NCBI GenBank assembly: GCA_903877945.1
Contig: CAIRFY010000403.1
Location: 1-11,775, forward strand
Direction of reading: 5' to 3'
DNA: 11,775 bases
From: an uncultured Oscillochloris sp.
Lineage (GTDB): Bacteria; Chloroflexota; Chloroflexia; Chloroflexales; Chloroflexaceae
Of this stretch, positions 5,953 to 11,775 are shown piece by piece. The first letter of the stretch is position 1. Every line of letters begins with the position of its first letter. A program made the position numbers and the translations under genes. The notes under the pieces were generated by a model that was not told where the DNA came from, did no database searches, and saw only the letters and a program-made list of their open reading frames with translations.

Positions 5953-8900
5953 CTATCCTTCCTGCTTCTTCACCGTATCGGCGGCGCTAAGTGCCTCGAA
6001 CGGATTCCGAATACGGGCTAGGTACGTTGTACGGGGGATGGTGTTGAGCTCTTGGAGCAGGCTGTAGTTGTGTGGCTCACTCTTCCAGGATGCCACACGA
6101 CTGGCCGTGTTATTAGTGTCGCCAAAGGTGATCGCTTGGGTGGGGCAGGCCGCCTCACACGCGGTGATGATCGCATCATCGCCGATGGTGTAGACCTCCG
6201 TCCCTGCCGCAACCGCCGTCTTCTTCGCCTCAATGCGTGCGGCGCTGATGCGCTGGACGCAGTACGAACACTTCTCCATCACACCGCGATTACGCACCGT
6301 GACTTGAGGGTTACGCGCCAGCTTGAGGGTAGCGGTGCTGATGTCGGTGTACTGGAGGAAGTTGAAGCGGCGCACCTTATACGGGCAGTTGTTTGAGCAG
6401 TACTTGGTGCCGACGCAGCGATTATACACCATATTATTGAGCCCTTCTATGTCGTGCGCGGTGGCGGCCACCGGGCAGACAAGCTCACATGGCGCTCGCT
6501 CACACTGCATGCAGGCGATAGGCATCAGGTAGGTGTCTGGGTTATCCAGATCATCGCCAGCGAAGTAGCGGTCAATGCGCAGCCACTGCATCTCGCGCCC
6601 TACGGAGACCTGTTCCTTGCCGATCACCGGGATGTTATTCTCGGCCTGGCAGGCGATCACGCAGGCGTTGCATCCGACGCACGCACTGAGATTGAAAGTC
6701 ATCCCCCAGGCGTTACGCCCGGCGTAGTCAGGGGCGGGCAGCAGCGTCTCAAACTGATGATGCTCACTGCCGAACTCCTCCTTGTGGATCTCTTTCTGGA
6801 TATACTCCGGGTCGGCCTTAAACTCCTCAAACTTGCCAACCCGATAAATATCGCGCCCCTCCATTGTCCAGTGATCCTGGGTAGAGACGAGCAGGTAGGT
6901 AGTACCCGTGTCGCTCACCGAGTCGATGGTGCCGAACCAGGGCGCGCCGCTCGTGCGTATCGCGTAGGCATCCACACCGATGTCGTTGCCGACGTTGCCA
7001 GCCTTGCGACGCCCGTAGCCGAGGTTGACGGTGATCGAATTCTCGGCGTGGCCGGGGAGCAGCCAGATCGGCAGGTCGATGCTGCCGCCGTTATAGGCGA
7101 GGCGCACCACCTTGCCGTTGATCGCACTGATCTGTTCCAGGTAGTGCTGGCTTTCGATGCTACCACCCTTGAGCTGATCAACACTGAAGGGCAGCTTGAG
7201 CAGCGTGATGGCAGTGCGTGGGCTCATCAGGGCAGCATTATCCCAGACCAGCTTCGTGAGCGGGCGAGGCAACTCCATCAGCCAGCCATTGTTCGCGTAG
7301 CTACCGTCCCAGATCGACGGGTCGGGCCGGAAGACCAGTTCAAGTGCGCCGGGGGCGGGGATGCTGCCTGCCAGACCCTCTTCCTTCAGGGTGGGCGTAC
7401 GCACCGCAGCTTTGGTGCCGTCGATCAGCCCGTTGGAGAGGATGTTCTGCCATGCGGCGACGAAATCCCCGCTGACCTTGCCCTTCCAATAGCCCTGCAC
7501 AATCGTCAGCGGATCGACGTTGGGCTGACCAAGCAGCGCGGCAAGCACCTCGTGGCTGGTCTTACCGCCAAAAAGTGGCTGGATCAGAGGCTGGATAACG
7601 CCAGCGGTGCCATCGTAGGCCCGTGCATCGCTCCAACTCTCCAGGCTATGGGCAGCCGGGACGTGCCATGTGGCACCCGACGAAGTTTCGTCATTGAAGA
7701 GGCTGAGGTGAACGCTGAATGGCACCTTCGCGGCCAGTCGCTCGGCGAAGCGCAGGTCGCCGGGGGCGTTATAGGCCGGGTTGCCACCGATCATCACCAG
7801 CACCTGAACCGTACCAGCCTCGATCTCGTTCGCCAAACTGGCGATCTCATTGGTCTGGTTGGTGGGCCGGGCCTCCACCGGGTCGGTGTAGATCACCGTA
7901 CTCCCGACATTCCCCAACTCGGCGTTGATCGCGTGGGCCAGGGCGTGGACAATCGGCGGCTGCTGGTCGCCGGCGATCACCAGAGAGCGACCCTTGTGCG
8001 CCTCAAGATCCTCGGCCAGGGCAGTCAGAAACTTTGTCGCCGCCTCGCCGGGCTGTTCCACGCCCGCGCTCACGCCAGGCAGCTTCAGTTTAGCGGCGAG
8101 AGCCTGAGCGAACCCGGCCACACGTCCAGCCTGGAGCGGCAGGCGGTGATCGGCGGTAGCACCAGTCGAGGACGGACTCGCCTCAACCACATACAGCCGG
8201 TTCATCTCACCGGTGTCCTTGCGCACCCGCCGACCGTCCGCAAAGGCGCGGGCGTAGGCGGCGAAGCCAGGGCCAGGAGAGAGGAAGTCGGCGTCGAGGC
8301 TCAGCACCACCTGGGCCTTGGAGAGATCGTAGCGCGTGGTCACATCCTCGCCGAAGGCGCGGCGGGCACCCTCGTAGACATTGTCGCGATTAATCGGATC
8401 GTACTGATACCAGCGCGCCTGAGGGTACTGGGTCTGCAGTTGGCTAATCTGGCTGGCTAGAGTTGGCGAGGTAACAGTCGTCGTCAGCAAGCGCAAACCC
8501 GCACCGCCAGTGGCACTCTGGGCCTGAAGCGCGCCGGCAAGCGCGCCGGTGAATGCATCCCAGGTACTCGTGGCACCTTGGTTCTGTACTTCCGTCGAGC
8601 GATCCGGGTCGTACATCGTCAGGATCTCAGCCTGCACGAAGAGGTCAGTGCCACCGGCGCTGCCAGGGTGCTGCGGGTTTGGCTCGATCTTCGTCGGGCG
8701 ACCATCGTTCGAGCGCACCAGCACGCCGGTGGCGAATCCGTTGAGCAGCACGGATGACGCATAATAGAGCGGCACACCGGGCACACGACCGAGGGGCTGA
8801 TTGATGAAAGGGGTAATCTTCTCGCGCGGCATATACGTGCAGCCGCTAATCCCGGCGAGGGCCAGAGAGGCACCCATCAGCTTGAGGAAGCTGCGGCGAC

Positions 8901-9072
8901 TCACGGGGTCATTCAGTTCAGAAGCGCCCTGAGGGAACTCGCGTTCTACCAGATCGCGAAAGGCCGGGGTATCGGCCATCTGATCGAGTGAGCGCCAGAG
9001 CTGCGGACCGCGAGCGTTGTGGAGCTGCGCGCGAACGGCGTCGAGATCGGATGTCAGCTTAGATTTTGTCAT
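5953..9072 (-). CDS. actB: Alternative complex III subunit ActB (MopB-like and Fe-S domains fused)
   Basis: A 1039-residue periplasm-facing protein that relays electrons. A twin-arginine export signal is clear at 58-64 (SRRSFLK), followed by a hydrophobic stretch and ISGC (75-78), which resembles a lipobox. Residues of about 90-740 resemble a molybdopterin oxidoreductase that in this family has lost its cofactor. Residues of about 785-1000 form a four-cluster ferredoxin-like domain with cysteines C798/C801/C804/C808, C854/C857/C862/C866, C886/C892/C896, C935/C938 and C972/C976. In CVGTKYCSNNCP the usual second cysteine is Thr889, leaving three ligands for one group, which fits one [3Fe-4S] plus three [4Fe-4S] clusters. 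The ATG at 9072 starts MTKSKL; an in-frame ATG 57 bases upstream would put repeat DNA into the protein and is rejected. No good ribosome-binding site is visible before 9072. Confidence 0.95.
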   Translation of the reverse strand: MTKSKLTSDLDAVRAQLHNARGPQLWRSLDQMADTPAFRDLVEREFPQGASELNDPVSRRSFLKLMGASLALAGISGCTYMPREKITPFINQPLGRVPGVPLYYASSVLLNGFATGVLVRSNDGRPTKIEPNPQHPGSAGGTDLFVQAEILTMYDPDRSTEVQNQGATSTWDAFTGALAGALQAQSATGGAGLRLLTTTVTSPTLASQISQLQTQYPQARWYQYDPINRDNVYEGARRAFGEDVTTRYDLSKAQVVLSLDADFLSPGPGFAAYARAFADGRRVRKDTGEMNRLYVVEASPSSTGATADHRLPLQAGRVAGFAQALAAKLKLPGVSAGVEQPGEAATKFLTALAEDLEAHKGRSLVIAGDQQPPIVHALAHAINAELGNVGSTVIYTDPVEARPTNQTNEIASLANEIEAGTVQVLVMIGGNPAYNAPGDLRFAERLAAKVPFSVHLSLFNDETSSGATWHVPAAHSLESWSDARAYDGTAGVIQPLIQPLFGGKTSHEVLAALLGQPNVDPLTIVQGYWKGKVSGDFVAAWQNILSNGLIDGTKAAVRTPTLKEEGLAGSIPAPGALELVFRPDPSIWDGSYANNGWLMELPRPLTKLVWDNAALMSPRTAITLLKLPFSVDQLKGGSIESQHYLEQISAINGKVVRLAYNGGSIDLPIWLLPGHAENSITVNLGYGRRKAGNVGNDIGVDAYAIRTSGAPWFGTIDSVSDTGTTYLLVSTQDHWTMEGRDIYRVGKFEEFKADPEYIQKEIHKEEFGSEHHQFETLLPAPDYAGRNAWGMTFNLSACVGCNACVIACQAENNIPVIGKEQVSVGREMQWLRIDRYFAGDDLDNPDTYLMPIACMQCERAPCELVCPVAATAHDIEGLNNMVYNRCVGTKYCSNNCPYKVRRFNFLQYTDISTATLKLARNPQVTVRNRGVMEKCSYCVQRISAARIEAKKTAVAAGTEVYTIGDDAIITACEAACPTQAITFGDTNNTASRVASWKSEPHNYSLLQELNTIPRTTYLARIRNPFEALSAADTVKKQEG

Positions 9073-9081
9073 AACGTTGAT

Positions 9082-9137
9082 GATGCCTGATGCCCGATGC
9101 CTGATGCGACAGCGCGAGGGCTCACGCATCAGGCATC
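9082..9137. repeat. Fold-back repeat in the actA-actB gap
   Basis: GATGCCTGATGC occurs twice directly (9082-9093 and 9096-9107). GATGCCTGATGCG (9096-9108) is the exact reverse complement of CGCATCAGGCATC (9125-9137), giving a 13-bp stem with a 16-base loop. The right arm can pair with either left copy, so two folds are possible. It occupies most of the 78-base gap and lies just upstream of the actB start, where no clear ribosome-binding site is seen. It resembles the GATG-rich fold-back repeats at the window ends in style but not in base-by-base sequence. It is probably a separate family of short palindromic repeat that landed between two operon genes. Confidence 0.75.
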
Positions 9138-9150
9138 ACATCTCAACACA

Positions 9151-9807
9151 CTAGCGGTGGCAGATATAACAATTGGTGAGCTGGGCCTTATTCACGCCGT
9201 ACTGCTTGACCAGATTGGCACCGACCTGAAGTTGATCGACAGGCTGAACATAGTCCATATTAAAGACCTGATCGCGCGGTCGGATGTACTTCTCCGGGTT
9301 GCGGTGACAGTTCAAGCACCAGCCCATGTAGAGGGGCTGTGTCTGCCAGACGACAGCCATGGTGTTGATTTGGCCATGACAGTTTGAACAGCCGATACCC
9401 TTGTTGATGTGGATTGAATGGTTAAAGTAGACGAAGTCGGGCACCCTATGGACGCGCAACCATTCGACCGGCTTGCCAGTGGCATAGCTTTCACGAACAA
9501 CAGCCAGTTTGGGACTGTTTGACTTGATCTGCGAGTGGCAGGTCATACAGGTTTCTGTAGCCGGGACGTTCGCGAACGACGACTTGTCCACTGAGATGTG
9601 GCAGTACCGACAGTCGATTCCTAACACGCCAGCGTGAAGCTGATGGCTGTACGGGACCGGCTGCTCGATCGCCACGTTGATCTGGCGAAAGTAGTTTGAC
9701 CGGAAGTAGACGCCGAGGATCAGCGTCAGCTCAACGGCGAGGAGCAGCCCGGCGAAGATGCTCAGGCGCATGAGCAAATTCGCGTTGCGTGGGAAGATCT
9801 GACCCAT
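9151..9807 (-). CDS. actA: Alternative complex III pentaheme cytochrome c ActA
   Basis: A 218-residue membrane-anchored multiheme cytochrome. One hydrophobic helix (about 13-35) after a short N-terminus anchors it, with the rest on the outer side. Five heme c motifs are seen: CRYCH (66-70), CMTCH (87-91), CSNCH (140-144), CLNCH (164-168) and CYICH (213-217). Extra histidines at H55, H58, H130 and H133 are candidate distal ligands. The last motif ends one residue before the stop, so the C-terminus is itself a heme site. It forms the heme wire of ACIII with ActE. It is the first gene of the operon, about 40 bases after the predicted transcription start. The only purine-rich signal (GAGG) touches the ATG directly, which is too close for a normal ribosome-binding site; AAGAAAG 8 bases upstream is the alternative. 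No other in-frame start exists nearby upstream. Confidence 0.94.
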   Translation of the reverse strand: MGQIFPRNANLLMRLSIFAGLLLAVELTLILGVYFRSNYFRQINVAIEQPVPYSHQLHAGVLGIDCRYCHISVDKSSFANVPATETCMTCHSQIKSNSPKLAVVRESYATGKPVEWLRVHRVPDFVYFNHSIHINKGIGCSNCHGQINTMAVVWQTQPLYMGWCLNCHRNPEKYIRPRDQVFNMDYVQPVDQLQVGANLVKQYGVNKAQLTNCYICHR

Positions 9808-9854
9808 CCTCGTGACTTTCTTGTCGATGCCTGTGCAAGGTGGAAACTCGGGCT

Positions 9855-9883
9855 ATTATAGAACTGCTTGACTTTTGTGTCAA
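9855..9883 (-). promoter_or_regulatory. Perfect-consensus sigma70-type promoter of the act operon
   Basis: On the minus strand TTGACA (complement of 9878-9883) is followed by exactly 17 bases and TATAAT (complement of 9855-9860). Both hexamers are exact consensus. Transcription should start near 9848, giving a leader of about 40 bases before actA. The whole act-rhodanese-PHP set could be read from it, since no other convincing promoter was seen between the genes. Confidence 0.85.
9868..9883. promoter_or_regulatory. Palindrome TTGAC-N6-GTCAA overlapping the act -35 box
   Basis: TTGAC (9868-9872) and GTCAA (9879-9883) are exact inverted arms around six bases. The right arm contains most of the act -35 hexamer, and the left arm lies in the spacer. 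A protein bound here would block RNA polymerase, so a repressor operator is a fair guess. The arms are only 5 bp, so chance is not excluded, and the regulator is unknown. Confidence 0.45.
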
Positions 9884-9926
9884 CCAAACACGGGCCTACG
9901 GTCGTTTCTATGCTGTTAAAGCGCAA

Positions 9927-9940
9927 TGTAACGCATTACA
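9927..9940. promoter_or_regulatory. Palindrome TGTAA-N4-TTACA upstream of the act promoter
   Basis: TGTAA (9927-9931) and TTACA (9936-9940) are exact inverted arms around CGCA. The centre lies about 86 bases upstream of the predicted act transcription start, a position open to an activator. Its form recalls the 14-bp two-fold sites of the CRP/FNR family, but no regulator can be assigned from sequence. Confidence 0.35.
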
Positions 9941-10068
9941 GACCCGATCTTCAAAGATGTACTCTTTACATATTATGCACAGCGATTGAATCTGGCTCGG
10001 GCCTCATGGGTGGCGTAATGTTGTGCAAAAGGATTGCAATACCTTGAAAGAGTATAGTATCCCTCGTT

Positions 10069-10199
10069 AGGCATGTTTCAAAATGGGCACATTCAGCGTG
10101 ACAGTCTTGCGATGAGGCGCCGAGGCGATGAGACGCTCGTATCGAGTCAGCGCCTCATCGCCTCGGCTCTGAACTGTCACGCTAGAGTGAAACATGCCT
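10069..10199. repeat. Fold-back interspersed repeat, copy B (complete)
   Basis: The 131-base element has exact 12-bp terminal inverted repeats, AGGCATGTTTCA (10069-10080) and TGAAACATGCCT (10188-10199). Inside lie an exact 11-bp pair, AGCGTGACAGT (10095-10105) with ACTGTCACGCT (10173-10183), and an exact 12-bp pair, CGAGGCGATGAG (10121-10132) with CTCATCGCCTCG (10154-10165). The whole element can therefore fold into a long interrupted hairpin. It has no coding capacity that I trust. The structure fits a miniature inverted-repeat element or REP-like sequence. It sits between the act and ndh promoters, 46 bases upstream of the ndh -35 box. Copy A lies at 1-119 in the same orientation. Confidence 0.85.
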
Positions 10200-10244
10200 T
10201 ACGGCGGCACGAACAATGCCCAGGGAAGATCGCCATCCGGGGTA

Positions 10245-10273
10245 TTGACTTTGTGAAAATAAACACATAAAAT
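10245..10273 (+). promoter_or_regulatory. Sigma70-type promoter of ndh
   Basis: TTGACT (10245-10250), 17 bases, TAAAAT (10268-10273): one mismatch to consensus in each hexamer with ideal spacing. Transcription should start near 10280, leaving a leader of about 85 bases before ndh. The -35 region reads TTGACTTTGTG, close to TTGACTTTTGTG at 9868-9879 in the act promoter. Confidence 0.75.
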
Positions 10274-10315
10274 AGAGATCTTCGATACCGCCGATCATAA
10301 ACTGGCGATTCGATG

Positions 10316-10332
10316 CGCTGCCTTTCGCAGCG
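10316..10332 (+). other. Small hairpin in the ndh leader
   Basis: CGCTGC (10316-10321) pairs exactly with GCAGCG (10327-10332) over a 5-base loop. It ends 14 bases before the AGGAG signal (10347-10351) of ndh. It may be a leader stabiliser or mean nothing; it is too small to call a riboswitch or attenuator. Confidence 0.35.
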
Positions 10333-10364
10333 ACACGTAACGGCCCAGGAGAATCATCACCATC

Positions 10365-11775
10365 ATGACAACTCATCAGCCTGATACGATGAGCCACCCG
10401 GCTGCCGCCGCGCCCCAGATCGCGACAGCCTATAGCCGTAACGGCGCTCGCCCCTGGCCATCGGCCCGCCCGCGTATCGTAATCATCGGGGCCGGATTTG
10501 GCGGGATTAACGCCGCCCGCACCCTGGCAGGAAAGAATGTCGATGTGCTCATGATTGACCGTAACAACTACCACGGATTCTGGCCCCTGCTCTACCAGGT
10601 TGCCACCGCCGGGCTTGAGCCTGAGTCTGTGGCCTACCCTGTGCGGGCGATTGTGCGCTCTTTCAACAATGTCAGCTTTATGATGGCGGAGGTGACCAGC
10701 ATCAACTTTTCCGCCAAAATCATTCACACCAGCACCATTCCTCTGCCTTACGACTACCTGATTATCGCCGCTGGCAGCGCCAACAACTATTTCGGCAACG
10801 ATGCCCTCGCTGAATACACCTACAGCCTGAAGGACATCAATGACGCCGAGCGCCTGCGCAACCAGGTACTCTCGAACTTTGAGTACGCGGTCAGCGAGCA
10901 GAACCCGGACATCCGCCGCCGACTCCTGACGTTGGTGATCGTCGGCGGTGGCCCAACTGGCGTTGAGTTGGCCGGTGCCTTCATTGAATTGATCCGCCAT
11001 GTTCTTGTGCGCGACTACCCGATGCTCGACATCTCGGAGGCGCGAGTGGTGTTAGTGGAGGCCAGCGACCGCGTTCTGACGGTCTTCCCCGAGGGGCTTC
11101 GTCAGAGCGCCCTGCACCGTCTCCAGGAGATGGGCGTTGAGGTGCGCCTGAAGACACAGGTGGCCGCTGTAGATGCGACCAGCGTGACTTTCGCTGATGG
11201 GAGTACGTTGGAGACAGACACGGTGGTCTGGGCGGCGGGCGTGCGCTCGGCGCACCTGGCGGATGGCATTGGGCTGACGTTGGCTCGCGGCGCACGGGTG
11301 CCAGTCGAACCGACGCTGAATCTGGCGGAGTACCCCGATGTCTTTGTGGTGGGCGATATGGCCTACCTCGAAGGCTACAAGCCCGGCGTAGCTTACCCCA
11401 TGGTGGCTCCGGTGGCCGTCCAGATGGCTGAGCGCGCGGCGAAGAATATTTTGGCCACTACACGGCGTCGCCCTATGCAGCCCTTCCGATATTTCGATAA
11501 GGGTACTATGGCGACGATTGGCCGACGTGGTGCGGTACTTGACTCCTTCGGCATCCGGCTGACGGGATACCTGGCCTGGCTCGGCTGGCTGGTGGTCCAC
11601 CTGATGTCCCTGGTGGGCTTCCGCAACCGGGTGATCGTGCTGCTGAACTGGGCCTATAGCTACTTCACCTATGATCGTGGCGTGCGCCTGATCACGGGGC
11701 TGAAGCCGGACGATTCTACATCGTGTGATGGCCGCTCAGCCCTCACCCCCCAGCCCCCTCTCCCCGTGAGGGAGA
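10365..11775 (+). CDS. ndh: Type II NADH:quinone oxidoreductase (NDH-2), 3' end outside window
   Basis: The frame is open for 470 codons to the edge. The enzyme passes electrons from NADH through FAD to quinone at the inner face of the membrane, without proton pumping. A variable N-terminus (1-36) precedes the FAD-binding IIGAGFGG (G42-x-G44-x-x-G47). The NADH-binding VGGGPTGVELAG is at 193-204 (G194-x-G196-x-x-G199), WAAGV at 289-293, the second FAD motif VVGD at 328-331, and the quinone-side APVAVQMAERAAKNI follows shortly after. A C-terminal amphipathic or hydrophobic membrane anchor (about 400-445) includes GFRNRV and NWAYSYFTYDRG, typical of the family. The domain ends around residue 450; residues 451-470 come from a repeat. 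ATG 10365 follows AGGAG with a rather long 13-base gap; an ATG at 10389 is in frame but has no signal. It is divergent from actA. Confidence 0.93.
   Translation, partial: MTTHQPDTMSHPAAAAPQIATAYSRNGARPWPSARPRIVIIGAGFGGINAARTLAGKNVDVLMIDRNNYHGFWPLLYQVATAGLEPESVAYPVRAIVRSFNNVSFMMAEVTSINFSAKIIHTSTIPLPYDYLIIAAGSANNYFGNDALAEYTYSLKDINDAERLRNQVLSNFEYAVSEQNPDIRRRLLTLVIVGGGPTGVELAGAFIELIRHVLVRDYPMLDISEARVVLVEASDRVLTVFPEGLRQSALHRLQEMGVEVRLKTQVAAVDATSVTFADGSTLETDTVVWAAGVRSAHLADGIGLTLARGARVPVEPTLNLAEYPDVFVVGDMAYLEGYKPGVAYPMVAPVAVQMAERAAKNILATTRRRPMQPFRYFDKGTMATIGRRGAVLDSFGIRLTGYLAWLGWLVVHLMSLVGFRNRVIVLLNWAYSYFTYDRGVRLITGLKPDDSTSCDGRSALTPQPPLPVRE
11740..11775. repeat. Proline-rich CCCTCACCCCCCAGCC-type interspersed repeat (cut by window)
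   Basis: The C-rich run followed by TCTCCC (11759-11764), a 5-base loop and GGGAGA (11770-11775) is the start of a palindromic repeat that I recognise as very common in Chloroflexota and some other genomes, where it often reads as LTPQPPLP in proteins. Here it is in frame with ndh and reads ALTPQPPLPVRE. It continues past the right edge. Confidence 0.65.

Larger units (their letters stand above)
9808..10364. other. Divergent intergenic region between actA and ndh
   Basis: This 557-base stretch has no supportable gene on either strand. It holds the act promoter and overlapping palindrome near actA, a second palindrome at 9927-9940, the complete fold-back repeat at 10069-10199, the ndh promoter at 10245-10273 and a small leader hairpin. 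Between about 9945 and 10065 the sequence is AT-richer than the genes and I see only weak promoter-like words, such as TATAGT at 10053-10058, with no properly spaced -35 partner. Confidence 0.7.

Noticed and set aside
6454..8460. A 668-codon open frame on the plus strand inside actB
   Set aside because: It is the antisense shadow of a GC-rich gene. ActB has clear cysteine motifs and family sequence on the other strand, and the plus-strand product has no recognisable domain.
9073..9129. Upstream ATG adding 19 residues to ActB
   Set aside because: The extra residues are encoded by the palindromic repeat and have no family likeness; the ATG at 9072 gives a normal N-terminus ahead of the twin-arginine motif.
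10034..10058. TTGCAA and TATAGT as a third promoter in the divergent region
   Set aside because: The spacing is only 13 bases and the next candidate -35 does not fit either; the promoter at 10245-10273 is much better.
10073..10270. A 65-codon plus-strand frame upstream of ndh
   Set aside because: It lies mostly within the fold-back repeat, has no ribosome-binding site and runs through the ndh promoter.
10182..11000. A 272-codon minus-strand frame opposite ndh
   Set aside because: The plus strand encodes a clear NDH-2 with both dinucleotide-binding motifs; the minus frame has no recognisable domain.

Overview
The window is most likely from a filamentous phototrophic-type member of Chloroflexota (Chloroflexia, near Chloroflexales). 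The main evidence is a complete seven-gene alternative complex III (ACIII) operon in the order actA-B-C-D-E-F-G, the arrangement I recall for the 'photosynthetic' ACIII cluster of Chloroflexus. The GC-rich coding sequence and a proline-rich interspersed repeat at the right edge fit this. No cytochrome oxidase genes lie beside the act genes, which also resembles the phototrophic rather than the respiratory type of cluster. The genus cannot be fixed from the sequence alone.

Layout. Positions 1-119 hold one copy of a fold-back repeat, cut by the left edge. From 9807 leftward to 144 the minus strand carries one tightly packed gene set: actA (pentaheme cytochrome c), actB (molybdopterin-oxidoreductase-like plus Fe-S domains), actC (NrfD-like quinol-site membrane subunit), actD, actE (monoheme cytochrome c lipoprotein), actF (second NrfD-like subunit), actG (small single-span subunit). 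A membrane-anchored rhodanese-like protein without any cysteine and a soluble PHP-domain phosphoesterase follow. From 10365 the plus strand carries a type II NADH:quinone oxidoreductase (ndh), still open at the right edge.

The 557-bp divergent region between actA and ndh holds a perfect-consensus sigma70-type promoter for the act operon (TTGACA, 17 bp, TATAAT), a good promoter for ndh (TTGACT, 17 bp, TAAAAT), two short palindromes that could be operators, and a full copy of the fold-back repeat. The two repeat copies lie in the same orientation on either side of the whole act-to-PHP cluster.

Function. NDH-2 would feed electrons from NADH into the quinone pool without pumping protons. ACIII would oxidise the quinol (ActC/ActF in the membrane) and pass electrons through the ActB Fe-S clusters and the ActA/ActE hemes to a periplasmic acceptor. 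The divergent pair therefore covers entry to and exit from the quinone pool. The core is a known respiratory/photosynthetic system, not a new one. The less ordinary points are the cysteine-less rhodanese, the PHP gene coupled to it, the hairpins at four gene junctions, the repeat family, the His-rich ActC tail, and the repeat running into the ndh reading frame.
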